Shown here: positions 11,594-21,112 of the stretch, piece by piece
Numbering within the stretch: position 1 is the stretch's first letter
Layout of the letters: every line of letters starts with the position of its first letter
Source of the DNA: Shinisaurus crocodilurus
Taxonomy: Eukaryota; Chordata; Lepidosauria; Squamata; Shinisauridae
Assembly (NCBI GenBank): GCA_021292165.1
Contig: CM037879.1
Span: forward strand, 247,443,797-247,507,796
Reading direction: 5' to 3'
DNA: 64,000 bases
Position numbers and translations under genes: made by a program
Notes under the pieces: generated by a model
What the model was told of the DNA's origin: nothing
Databases searched by the model: none
The model's input: the letters and a program-made list of their open reading frames with translations, nothing else

Positions 11594-11695
11594 CTTGAAG
11601 TAATGCAGCAATTTGGAGTGATTGTTGTGATGGATGTTCTTTAAGAATATCTAAAACAGTTCTTCCTAAATTGTCCTTTATGTCTGCATCAATAC
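11594..11695 (-). CDS. ANKS1B: ANKS1B exon, end of ankyrin-repeat domain
   Basis: On the minus strand a pyrimidine-rich acceptor ending ctatttcag precedes the exon, and gtaagc follows it. The 102-bp exon completes a split glycine codon with the previous exon and reads GIDADIKDNLGRTVLDILK, then EHPSQQSLQIAALLQ, ending in phase 1. It encodes the last ankyrin repeat and the helix after it. ANKS1B is a postsynaptic adaptor with ankyrin repeats, SAM domains and a C-terminal PTB domain. The wording of the helix (LDILKEHPSQ) matches ANKS1B rather than its paralogue ANKS1A, from memory of the family. The next exon lies outside the window to the left. Confidence 0.93.
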
Positions 11696-12954
11696 CTGAA
11701 ATAGAAAAATATGATGTACTATGGAATGATTAAGAGCACAATCCTAATCCGCAGATCTGCTGGAGGAGGGTTGGATGTGGTGGACAAGGTCCTCTGGTAG
11801 AGAAGAGGTCACCAGCAGGGGGGCACATCCAACCTGGTGCCCTTCAGTATGCCTGTGGAAAGCTCTTACGGCATAAATATACTGCTCTATATACTGCATA
11901 TGCATGCATGGATGTATATGTCCCTGTCAAAAAAAATGCCACCCTTTTAAAAGGAACTGGAGTTTTGATAGCTAGCTGTCAGACCTGCATGCTCCTGTAA
12001 ACGGGGGTGGCTTGCACTTTTCCACCTTCCCGAGCACCTGGAGTCTTGGGAAAAGTGAGAGGACCCTGACAAGAGACAGATCCCACCCCCAAAAAACCCT
12101 TGAGGATCTCGCTATGAAGGGGGTGATCTACTGGCCACCCCCTTTTGGGGAGCAAAGATTACTCGCAGCTTTGGTTTCTCTTGACAGCTTGCCTTTTGAC
12201 AGCTGTCAGGAGAAGCCAAAGCCAAAAATAAAGCTCTTGGCAGCCTCTCTGGGTCAATGCCCATGAGGGGTGCCTGCTGCACTTTGACAGCAACGCCCCC
12301 CCCAGGACATTGCCCAGGTGAGGCATGCCATTTCGGATCCATGGAAGTACGCAGGTGTGCGCTTGCGCAAGTCTAATTAGGAAAAAAAATGAAAAGATTT
12401 GCACACATTTGGCATGCAAAAAAAGGGGGGGTTGACAAACCAGTTGCAGCCCCTCCAATGTGCCACTTGGGCACCTTGAAGGGACTGTCACTAGCTGTCA
12501 AATCAGAGATCGCAAAATGTGATCTCGAAAATAAATAAGAAAAAAAGGGGTAAAAGGGGGGGGGGAGCCACAGCAAGTGCAAGAGGGCTTGTGATTGTGG
12601 CCAGGAAGGCAGATAAGACAGGTCCTGCCATGGTGACCCCTGGGTTTCATGTGGGAGGACAGAGGGGGAAGGATGGGGGACAACTCATAGTGAACCCGAT
12701 CATCTGTTGGGTCGGGCGCACCATGGGTTGTTTCATGAACAACCCACCCTGCATAGATTATTCATAGGGTGGGTTGCCATGGCATGCGAACTCACCCATT
12801 ATCTATCCAGGCATATGGCAGTGAGAAATATGTTTCATTCTTCAAGAACCTTATTGGTATCTGATAGCAACCAAATTCAGAGAAGTTTAAATAAAATGTT
12901 TTGAAATCGGAAAATTGGGGACAAACCAGAATGTGGAGAATAATTATGATTTAC

Positions 12955-13030
12955 CTGTTTCTAGGAGAATGCGTACCACATCCACCTTTCCAAACAAAGC
13001 TGCTTCATGTAATGCACTCCCTTTTTCTGT
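12955..13030 (-). CDS. ANKS1B: ANKS1B exon, ankyrin repeat
   Basis: A 76-bp exon lies on the minus strand, with acceptor tcttttccag and donor gtaaat. It encodes [15 protein letters not shown] and then [10 protein letters not shown] plus the first base of a glycine codon finished by the exon at 11594-11695. [11 protein letters not shown] is the conserved start of an ankyrin helix pair. It follows the exon at 42353-42649 across a 29.3 kb intron, and the phases agree (previous exon ends on a full codon, this one starts on one). Confidence 0.94.
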
Positions 13031-13672
13031 CTGGAAAAGAATCAGTTAAAGACAATCTAAAACATCATACAATCTTTTGAACTCAAACAATCAGAAACAG
13101 CATTAGTTATCACTATTAACCACAGGATGCAATATTGACCTTTAAAACACAGGATGCAGAATAACTGACTGAGAGCCCAATTGTATGTGTTTTTACTCTT
13201 ATGTATGCCCCAGTGAGTTCAATGGGAGTCACTCCTCTGTAAGTAGTGATGGCACCGAAATTCATAAATACCTGGTTCAAAACATGAATTGTCCAGTTGG
13301 TAATGCTTAGCTGGTATCTGAACTGAACACATTTCCCCAGCCTCACTCCACCGGTAGAAGTGGGAGCGAGCCTTGCAGCGGCTGCCTAACAAATTCTTCG
13401 AGCTAGTCGATTTTCCTTCTCCCCCTTCACAGACCTGACACGCGAACACAATTGAGCTGCGAATCAGCAAGATCTTTTGCTCGAGGCTCGAGAGATAGCT
13501 CCCTTCTAACTCTGAATATTATAAACCCTAGCTAGCTCCCCATGTCCTTCAGCAAGAAGTTCTCACACAAAGAAATGTAGTAACAGTGATTGAAATGCAA
13601 AACCTAATGCAAAACCTAAGTCACAGCAGGTTCACAGCAGGTGCTAAAACACAGGTAAAACCTGTTTAAGAG
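13031..13672. other. Intron, left flank of the Ngaro-like element
   Basis: It contains a fragment around 13160-13250 (ttcaatgggagtcactcc) resembling a common reptile interspersed repeat, then sequence of unknown origin up to the retroelement boundary. No target-site duplication is evident at 13672, as expected for recombinase-mediated integration. Confidence 0.45.
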
Positions 13673-13852
13673 AATCCCCTTCCCCCACCAACGCGTAGCT
13701 GTTGGTGGGAGGACTATTTGCACGCGTAGAGGAATGAGAGGTGAGGCTGTTTAATTTAGAAACCACCTATGGGCTCAAGGCGGGGGGAGGAGCGGTGGAG
13801 GCCTTTATTAGGCAGCGTTGCTCCACCCTCTGCCTCTTTTCTCAAAGCAGCT
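13673..13852 (+). repeat. Split direct repeat A1
   Basis: This 180-bp repeat starts aatccccttccccc, contains the inverted pair ccaacgcgtagctgttgg and a later cacgcgtag, and ends ctcaaagcagct. It matches A2 at 19820-19999 along its whole length. Divergence starts sharply at 13853. Confidence 0.9.
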
Positions 13853-14160
13853 GCTGGAGATAAGTTCTGTGCCAGTTGGTGCCTTTACTGTGGTTTGTGT
13901 GGGACCAGTAGGGGTGGAGTCCTGGGACTCCCTGCTCTCTCTGATCCCATCTCTTCTTGTTTTCTCTCTCTTACTTTAATTTTATTTGATTCTGTTTCCC
14001 TCCCCCCCTTTGTGGGCTTTTTCGGGGGAGAGTGGGGGGGATTGCTGGCCTAGTCCAGGGCCCTCCCTATGCCTTGCCTGTTACTGGAAGTAGGTGCTGG
14101 ATCACTAGCACGTTAGGCACAGCTTGGAGGGTGGGATCTGGTGGGGCCTCCCTCCTGGCT

Positions 14161-14757
14161 GCAGGCCGATTTGGGGCTCCAGTGGGGGCCTCCTTAGCAG
14201 GCCTCTGTTTGCAGGCCGATTTAGGGCTCCAGTGGGGGCCTCCTTAGCAGGCCTCTGTTTGCAGGCCGATTTAGGGCTTCAGTGAGGGCCTCCTTCGCAG
14301 GCCTCTGCCTGCAGGCCGATTTAGGGCTCCAGTGGGGGCCTCCTTAGCAGGCCTCTGTTTGCAGGCCGATTTAGGGCTTCAGTGAGGGCCTCCTTCGCAG
14401 GCCTCTGCCTGCAGGCCGATTTAGGACTCCAGTGAGGGCCTCCTTAGCAGGCCTCTGTTTGCAGGCCATTTTGGGGCTCCAGTGGGGGCCTCCTTAGCAG
14501 GCCTCTGTTTGCAGGCCATTTTGGGGCTCCAGTGGGGGCCTCCTTAGCAGGCCTCTGCCTGCAGGCTGATTTAGGACTCCAGTGAGGGCCTCCTTCGCAG
14601 GCCTCTGTTTGCAGGTCATTTTGGGGCTCCAGTGAGGGCCTCCTTAGCAGGCCTCTGCCTGCAGGCCGATTTAGGACTCCAGTGAGGGCCTCCTTAGCAG
14701 GCCTCTGTTTGCAGGCCATTTTGGGGCTCCAGTGGGGGCCTCCTTCGCAGGCCTCTA
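14161..14757 (+). repeat. 50-bp minisatellite, 12 units
   Basis: Units begin gcaggccgatt (variants gcaggccatt, gcaggctgat, gcaggtcatt) and continue ctccagtgggggcc, tccttagcag and gcctctgttt. Starts fall exactly every 50 bases (14161, 14211, 14261 and so on to 14711), so there are no indels. Units alternate between variant types (tgttt or tgcct ends, gat or att starts), which suggests higher-order expansion. It lies inside the Ngaro-like element. Confidence 0.95.
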
Positions 14758-15259
14758 TAGGGCTTTGCCCTCTTAGGCTTTGAGGCGTCTCCTCGGTTCC
14801 CTTGATAAGCATATTGTGTGTTAGGAGAGAAATGGCTACTTGTGCTCTTTTGCCTGATGTGCTACCTCATGGGGTTGTTGTTCACAGTTGCCAACCAAAT
14901 ACCTCGATATTGTTGTGATTGTGGGCCCCAATTTCCATCACTGTCCTACCTTCCAGGGTGGTCGTTGTATATGTGTGTGTATGTATATATATACATACAC
15001 ATGAATAATTGCTATACATAGCTAAATAATACTAATTCCAATGACAATAATAATAATGATAATAAAGGAGCACAAATTCTGGGCCCTTGGTTTGTGGGGG
15101 GGGGGCTTGCTTGCTCACGTGGCCGCCCTGCCCCCCCATGCTACTACCCTGATTCTTGCCTGCCTATGTGAGGGGTCCCGTCTGGCTCGTGTGGCAACGA
15201 TTGGGCATTGGATTCCTACCCTACTGATTTTTGCCTTGTTCCTACCTTGCAGAGTTGTT

Positions 15260-15261
<2 letters not shown>

Positions 15262-15299
<38 letters not shown>
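15262..15299. repeat. (TA)n microsatellite
   Basis: About 19 perfect TA units follow a short SINE-like segment (cctaccttgcagagttgttgtg). It lies in the interior of the Ngaro-like element. Confidence 0.9.
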
Positions 15300-15304
<5 letters not shown>

Positions 15305-15419
15305 GTGATTAGTTACTAATGGTATTAGCTGAGCAATGACAGCTCGCTTGTTCATACTTTCTATATCCTTAATTGTCTATGGTCTGGCGGTAAAATTTGC
15401 TTTTCTTGCACAGGTTCTG

Positions 15420-15600
15420 GCCCTGCCTTACACATACGGGTTGGTTTACCTTCCCCCCTCTTGTTTTATGCCTTATTGGCCTGCCATGCCTTACAGGGTT
15501 ATTGTGAGGATAACATGTAAAGTAAATTGTGTGCGCCGCCTTGGCTTCCTTGCAGGAAAGCAGGCGGGATACCAGTACAATACTACACAATACCTTCCTT
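15420..15600 (+). repeat. SINE 3'-body fragment
   Basis: 'cttacagggttattgtgagg' followed by 'ataacatgtaaagtaaattg' and 'cgccgccttggcttccttgc' matches the body and tail of the SINE at 3471-3698 with divergence. The pol III head is missing. Shorter echoes occur near 14945 and 15240. Confidence 0.5.
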
Positions 15601-15904
15601 AAAATAGGGGGTTCATATCCCGGTCTACCTCACAAGATCACTGTGCGAGAAAGTATGTGAAACACTGATTGCTCTAGTACTGAAACAAGTGAATTAAAAC
15701 AATCTGTTGCAAGTTAATTGCCATTGCTCTGTAGGTGGGGCACCCGTTTTGCAAGCGTATGCCCACTTGTTCAGTCATCAGCATCTCTAGGAGGGTTGGG
15801 AAACAATCCTGCCTAAAATCATGGAGAGACACTGCTAGTCGGTGGTACTGAGCCGAGTGGTCTGTTGTTCTGGTGGTCCACATTTCATTAACTTTTCTCA
15901 ATTT

Positions 15905-16085
15905 AGGAATGGGTCATGGCTCAGTGGTAGAGCACTTGCTTTACATGCGGAGGGTCCCGGGTTCAGTCTCTGGCCTCTCTAGGTGGAGCTGGGAGGGATC
16001 CCTGCCTGGTGCCCTGGAGGGCCCCTGCCAGTCAGAGCAGACTGTATTTTGCTAGTTTGACCAATAATCTGACTCAGTATAAAGC
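15905..16085 (+). mobile_element. tRNA-Ala-like SINE
   Basis: The head ggctcagtggtagagcacttg (one base over box A shown) and the later gggttcagtctctggcc resemble the D and T arms of a tRNA-Ala. The body continues through 'ccctgccagtcagagcagac' and 'aatctgactcagtataaagc'. A minus-strand copy of the same family lies at 50438-50632. A more decayed relative may occupy about 16218-16385. It is a SINE, not a functional tRNA gene, because the cloverleaf 3' half is absent. Confidence 0.75.
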
Positions 16086-16399
16086 GGATTTCTATGTGCT
16101 GTATAGTCATCCAGCAGGAAGAAATCTGCCACTGGTGATCCCCTTATATTATTTGGCATTGAGTTGCCTCATGATGGGGGGCTTGATGGCAGGGAAAAAG
16201 AAAGGGGTGTTTCCATGAGCACTTGGCTGTGGCTCTATGGTTTAACTCTGGCTTGTGTACCGGGGATCCCGGGAACAGGTTCCCGGCATCTCATTGGGGC
16301 CTCCTGCCTGGAACCCAGATGGCCATTGCTCCTCAATGTCGGGGGTAAAGGACTGGATGGCCCAATGGTCTGATTCAGTTTATCCAGTCAGTGGTCTTG

Positions 16400-18290
16400 G
16401 CGTGTTAATGATAGGGACTTCATGTTCACCCTATTAATTTTCGTATGATCTTAATTATTTTAATGCGGGACATACGCCCACACAAATCTTGCTTCACTTA
16501 AGGTTTTTATAGCGAATGTGGCATTGCTCACTTTTCTTAATCCGTGTTGTCCTGGCATTGCCAACCAAGTCATGTTCTGGGCTTGCAAGAGCAATTTTAT
16601 CATGCCAAGTCGTGCTGTTAGTTCGTGTGGCGTTTTTATTTGCAGTTCAGCGGGCATTGATACATACGCCCTGCTAGTACCTGACACCCACGTGCAGCCC
16701 CGTTCTGTTTCCCGTTGCCTCAACCGCTTGGGTATTATGACGTCTTTGTTCATTTCATGGTTTTGTCCCCTGCCATGCCATCCCTTGATATTAATACTGT
16801 ATGTTTTCTTTTGCTGTTTTCCCCGGTGCTCTTAAGCCGTGTGTTCTCCATGAGGCAATTCCTGGATCTGCAGTAGCGTACCTGTTAGTCCTTTGAGGAG
16901 ATGTTTTCATCATTTATTTCTTCACCCAGCGCATAATCGTGAGTCCCAATGCTCTTAAGCCATGTGCTTTCTCTGGTGGCTTGAACTTCTTTCATCACTT
17001 CATGACAATTTCAAGCAGGTTACTCTGAAAGGGTTACTTCCATTCCCAGAGTTATGGGATTCGTTTGGCCCATCTAGTTCCTGGACCTGATAATGACTTG
17101 CCTTCATCCTCAATGTTATTTATTTTGGTTCCCCTGTTTTGCTTGAGTTATGGGTAGTAGGTAGTGTGATTGGCTGTCATTGGGCAGTACTCAGGTGGAC
17201 TTTGCTTCAGGCATCCTCTCTTGGCTACATGCCTCCTACAGGTGGGGATGGGTTCCCAATTTTGGGTTACTTCATGCTTTCAATAGAGTGATCCATGTCC
17301 TAGTATAATTGGTTTTGCCCTCTGATCTTCTGGCATGGACTGCCATGGGGTGCCAGCTATAGCTGGGCGGGCTCATATTCTCATTAATGTGGGAAGGGCC
17401 CAATTTCATTTTTGCCTTCCCGGGAGACTGCTTGGGGTATCAGCAAGTGGGTATCCCTAAGATATGGGCAGCAATCCTTTGCCTCTACGGCATCAATTGG
17501 GGGCTCAGTTGCCATAAGCGCATTTCCTCTTCGAGGCCTCCTTTTAGGTGGCTCTAGGCAGTTCCATACCCCTTTTATTTCCTCTAAGGAAGTAGGGGTT
17601 TTTCTGTCAGAGGCTGCAACCGTTTTGGCAGTGCAAGGATGGTATGCAACAAAATAAGGCTCGTCCAACCTATGTGCTTCCATGCACTATGTTTGGCCCA
17701 GATTGCTGATTGCGTCTGTGACAGTTTTTCATGAAGTGTATAGTTATAGTAGGGCGTGCTTTATGCACCCTCGGTTGTCAAGGTGCGGCACATGCTAATT
17801 CCTGTCTGCCGGCCGTGAAATACAAGCCACCTGTTTGGTTCCCTTTATAGCCCCTGCCTAGCCTACGGGGCTTCTCTTACTACTGGAGCAGTAGGCAGCT
17901 GCCATGAGTGTCCATAGATACGACGATGGCCGACTCCAATCCTGGCCCAGGCAGGGAGTGCAATGTATTGCCTCCCCTGTAGTTGCAATCGCACATGAAA
18001 GCAACATCCTGTTCTTCGAACGCACTGGAATGGCTGTATTGCAGAAGCATAATATTACCCAAGTGCTGCCTGCATTTGCGATTATTCTGATCAACAATAT
18101 TGAGTATGTGGCCTTTGCAGACTTGATAGTCAAGGCCGAGCTTTTGCTTCTCCGCACTTTTGAGAGGTGTGGTGTTGGTTTAAGACACTCCTGTCAGTCA
18201 CTGGTACAGTACATGCCAGGTGCTTAGAGCATTCTATAGTCATCAGTTGTTGTTTTGTTTGTTTGTTTGTTTTGGACGGTCGCTGCTCTG
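16400..18290 (+). other. Ngaro-like interior, no recognisable domains
   Basis: Several short open frames exist (for example 17412-17657 and 17904-18227), but I cannot match any convincingly to gag, reverse transcriptase or RNase H. The frame at 17904-18227 lies just upstream of the recombinase tail and could be a decayed part of that domain. The evidence is weak. Confidence 0.35.
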
Positions 18291-18297
18291 AATTTTC

Positions 18298-18368
18298 CAC
18301 CAGCTGAAATACAGGCTGTGGGCCGATGGCGCTCAGCTGACTATCATTCTTATATTCGAAAAGTTACC
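18298..18368 (+). pseudogene. Tyrosine recombinase C-terminal fragment, copy 1
   Basis: The translated frame includes AEIQAVGRWRSADYHSYIRK. 'I-Q-x-V-G-R-W-x-S' followed by Y-x-x-Y is the last conserved block of DIRS/Ngaro tyrosine recombinases, which integrate a circular DNA intermediate. The catalytic tyrosine region and the preceding His-rich box environment are represented only by this tail. The segment ends at an intron-like GT. A duplicated copy (18685-18753) has R to C and R to Q changes. Confidence 0.75.
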
Positions 18369-19069
18369 GTGAGTGGTGCTGCTGCTGTGCCTTTCTTCTT
18401 GTTGCAGGTCACTGGAGTGGATCGAGGCCAATTCGTGTGCTCGTGTTCGGACACAGCATGGTGTACTGGGCTGCCCAGAGAGCTGCACGGTCGCGTGTTG
18501 GACCCCAGCTTGGGATCAGCCGGATCGCTGACGGGCAATGGCTGGGTCGGCGTGGAATGCAGTGGAGCGGCCTCCTTCCGACTTTGCTCCGGTCAGGCCA
18601 TGTGGCCATCCTCCCAGACGTGCTGGTGGTGCACCTCAGTGGGAATGATCTTGGATTGCTCGAGGGCAAGTCCTTGATTGAGCACAGCCTGAAATACAGG
18701 CTGTGGGCCGGTGGTGCTCAGCTGACTATCATTCTTATATTCAAAAAGTTACCGTGAGTGGTGCTGCTGCTGTGCCTTTCTTCTTGTTGCAGGTCACTGG
18801 AGTGGATCGAGGCCAATTCGTGTGCTCGTGTTCGGACACAGCATGGTGTACTGGGCTGCCCAGAGAGCTGCACGGTCGCGTGTTGGACCCCAGCTTGGGA
18901 TCAGCCGGATCGCTGACGGGCAATGGCTGGGTCGGCGTGGAATGCAGTGGAGCGGCCTCCTTCCGACTTTGCTCTGGTCAGGCCATGTGGCCATCTTCCC
19001 AGACGTGCTGGTGGTGCACCTCAGTGGGAATGATCTTGGATTGCTCGAGGGCAAGTCCTTGATTGAGCA
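18300..19069 (+). repeat. 385-bp tandem duplication (recombinase tail, intron, hydrolase)
   Basis: Unit 1 (about 18300-18684) and unit 2 (about 18685-19069) repeat the same sequence at an offset of 385 bp with only a handful of differences (for example cgatggcgctc against ggtggtgctc). Both units end ttgattgagca. The duplication copies the recombinase tail, the small intron-like segment and the N-terminal two thirds of the hydrolase. Confidence 0.92.
18369..18407 (+). other. Intron-like GT-AG segment, 39 bp (second copy 18754-18792)
   Basis: gtgagt opens and a pyrimidine-rich ctttcttcttgttgcag closes the segment between the recombinase tail and the hydrolase. Spliceosomal introns are known in Ngaro-type elements. 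At 39 bp this is below the usual vertebrate minimum, so it may be an internally shortened relic. The duplication repeats it exactly. Confidence 0.5.
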
Positions 19070-19395
19070 AGCGTTTACGGACCTTGCTGTTGTGTGGCAG
19101 TGCTGGCCTGGGGTCCAGATTCTCTGGTCCCACATGTCTCGTTTCTGTGGCGGGGTGGTGCAGCCCCAACGCCTTAAACAGAGCGGGAAGAAGGCTGAAT
19201 CGTCAGCTTTGTAGGGGCCTCGGAGGGGTAGGTTTTGCGATTCCTCACCCTGTGATCTCCTTGGCCCGGGGGGAGCTGTATCGGGCAGATGGCGTTCATC
19301 TCTCCGACGGGGGTAACGATATTTTCTTGGAGGATCTGCGAAGGGCCCTGCTCGAATTTATTCAGCGCAGGTGGGGGAGAGGGGACTTGGCTTAG
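18437..19395 (+). pseudogene. SGNH-hydrolase domain of the Ngaro-like element, broken
   Basis: The N-terminal block VLVFGHSMVYWAAQRA carries the nucleophile Ser in GHS. The middle block VLVVHLSGNDLG carries the Gly-Asn pair. A C-terminal block YRADGVHLSDGGNDIF near 19275-19320 carries the Asp-x-x-His pair. This is the SGNH/GDSL esterase fold reported as an accessory ORF in some vertebrate Ngaro elements; its role in transposition is unclear. The N-terminal part occurs twice (18437 and 18822) because of the 385-bp duplication. The C-terminal block is in another frame, with a stop at about 19212-19214 and a frameshift shortly before it. An intact catalytic set is therefore present but not in one frame. 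Confidence 0.75.
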
Positions 19396-19409
19396 CCAGT
19401 CCCTCTCTG

Positions 19410-19819
19410 TGGCGGTAAGTGCGGGTTTTAGGCAGTGGGGTGAGGTTCGGTGATCATCCCACGGCACCTTTCAGGTGACTGGCGATACCTTAGCCTCACC
19501 TGAGCCCAATTTCACGGCACGGCCAGGGAGATAGGGTCCGCCTTTGAGGCCAATTCCTCTCACCCGCATGGCGTTTCATGGCCCCGTGCGGTGACATGGA
19601 GGAGGCCTTCCGACACCGCATGGTGTAAAATTGGGGAGTGGCGAGTTACAGCGCCACACCTCCGATTGGGATGCTTCGCCCATTGAAGGGTATACTGGCC
19701 GAGAGCCGGTTTAGCTAGCACCCGCACTCGTCCCTTCCCAGATCCTCGAATCAATAAATGTGGCCCATAATTTCACCATCATTCTGTGTCTCGACTCTTA
19801 TTTCCTCTTTTGCGCGCGC
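19410..19819 (+). repeat. Split direct repeat B1
   Basis: This 410-bp repeat runs from tggcggtaagtgcggg to ttgcgcgcgc. It contains an AATAAA at about 19752 and TGT-rich sequence after it, which would suit a 3' processing signal. It is contiguous with A2. It appears identical to B2 at 20182-20591. Confidence 0.9.
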
Positions 19820-19999
19820 AATCCCCTTCCCCCACCAACGCGTAGCTGTTGGTGGGAGGACTATTTGCACGCGTAGAGGAATGAGAGGTGAGGCTGTTTA
19901 ATTTAGAAACCACCTATGGGCTCAAGGCGGGGGGAGGAGCGGTGGAGGCCTTTATTAGGCAGCGTTGCTCCACCCTCTGCCTCTTTTCTCAAAGCAGCT
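19820..19999 (+). repeat. Split direct repeat A2
   Basis: This is a second copy of the 180-bp A repeat and follows B1 with no gap. After its last shared base (ctcaaagcagct) the sequence becomes (CCCT)n-like and differs from that following A1. Confidence 0.9.
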
Positions 20000-20181
20000 C
20001 CCTCCCTCCCTCCCAATTCACAGTGTGGGATTTCTGGTCGCCGGTTGACGGGGCCGAGTAGGAATTTTGGCTCACCATTGCTGATTGGCCTGGTGGTGGT
20101 GTGCGTGTTTCGCCTACTCTACACTGTGTTCTTGGGTTGGGTGCTTTTTTGTTTTGCGTAGTCTCCCTGATTTGGTCACAT

Positions 20182-20591
20182 TGGCGGTAAGTGCGGGTTT
20201 TAGGCAGTGGGGTGAGGTTCGGTGATCATCCCACGGCACCTTTCAGGTGACTGGCGATACCTTAGCCTCACCTGAGCCCAATTTCACGGCACGGCCAGGG
20301 AGATAGGGTCCGCCTTTGAGGCCAATTCCTCTCACCCGCATGGCGTTTCATGGCCCCGTGCGGTGACATGGAGGAGGCCTTCCGACACCGCATGGTGTAA
20401 AATTGGGGAGTGGCGAGTTACAGCGCCACACCTCCGATTGGGATGCTTCGCCCATTGAAGGGTATACTGGCCGAGAGCCGGTTTAGCTAGCACCCGCACT
20501 CGTCCCTTCCCAGATCCTCGAATCAATAAATGTGGCCCATAATTTCACCATCATTCTGTGTCTCGACTCTTATTTCCTCTTTTGCGCGCGC
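20182..20591 (+). repeat. Split direct repeat B2
   Basis: This is the second copy of the 410-bp B repeat. It ends at gcgcgcgc, where the element meets intron sequence (aaatgctaatttg). Confidence 0.9.
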
Positions 20592-21112
20592 AAATGCTAA
20601 TTTGAGAACAACAGCTCTTGCTCAGGTTTGTAATGCAGATGTCTGGGAGAGCACCTTTTTATGCTCGCAAAAATCGTTAAGTATGCTGAGTGAACAGAAC
20701 AGAACTATCTCGATGCAAAAAAAGCCTTCGAGTTAAATTAGCACATCCCTCTGCGCTGTCTGTATTCGGTGGACCAAGTATAGGCACACATGTAATAAAT
20801 TAACTCCCACTCCAATTAAACTCTCATAGATTGCTATGAAATTCATATAATTTACAAAACAGTACTGTTGTTTCTTGAATAAAAATAAATCATATCATAT
20901 AAAAATCATATCATGATAAATCATATCATAAATCATATCATAAAAATAAATCATATCTGTGTACCATTCCCAATCAAAAATCCTACATACGAAATGTACA
21001 TGATTTACTCCCCCCAAGAAACCAAGTAGTTTGAGGCCCATCTCATGAGATTACTATGAACTAATTATCTGTTGCACCCTAGGAAGTTTAAAAATCTAAC
21101 TGTGATACCATT
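20592..21112. other. Intron, AT-rich with ATCATA-type simple repeats
   Basis: Degenerate tandem 'aaatcatatcat' units lie at about 20885-20960. I see no gene or transposon terminus. Confidence 0.5.

Larger units (their letters stand above)
13673..20591 (+). mobile_element. Ngaro-like tyrosine-recombinase retroelement, defective
   Basis: The unit is bounded by split direct repeats in the order A1 (13673-13852), interior, B1 (19410-19819), A2 (19820-19999), 182-bp spacer, B2 (20182-20591). A copies are 180 bp, B copies 410 bp, and by eye each pair is identical. This repeat order is the hallmark of Ngaro/PAT-type YR retrotransposons. The interior ends with a tyrosine-recombinase tail, an intron-like segment and SGNH-hydrolase frames, all found in vertebrate Ngaro elements. 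I find no reverse transcriptase, RNase H or gag, so it cannot move alone. A minisatellite and SINE pieces fill much of the rest. No flanking duplication is visible, as expected for this class. Alternative: a tandem of one long and one internally deleted copy. Confidence 0.8.

Noticed and set aside
12012..12767. Cluster of overlapping frames between two ANKS1B exons
   Set aside because: They lie inside a 1.26 kb intron, and the runs of C and G explain the lack of stops.
14161..14757. Possible CRISPR-like or coding repeat array
   Set aside because: Units are contiguous with no variable spacers, the period of 50 is not a codon multiple, and the genome is a vertebrate. It is a minisatellite; the minus-strand open frame across it (14444-14812) is a by-product.
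15905..15980. tRNA-Ala gene (also 50550-50632 on the minus strand)
   Set aside because: Box A- and B-like text is present but the acceptor and anticodon arms do not close and a SINE body follows.
17384..17683. Minus-strand open frame in the Ngaro-like interior
   Set aside because: It overlaps a plus-strand frame, has no recognisable domain and no conserved neighbours.
13673..20591. LTR retrotransposon with 590-bp LTRs
   Set aside because: A and B are not contiguous at the left end (A1 lacks an adjoining B), there is no primer-binding site, and a recombinase tail is present. The split-direct-repeat model fits better.
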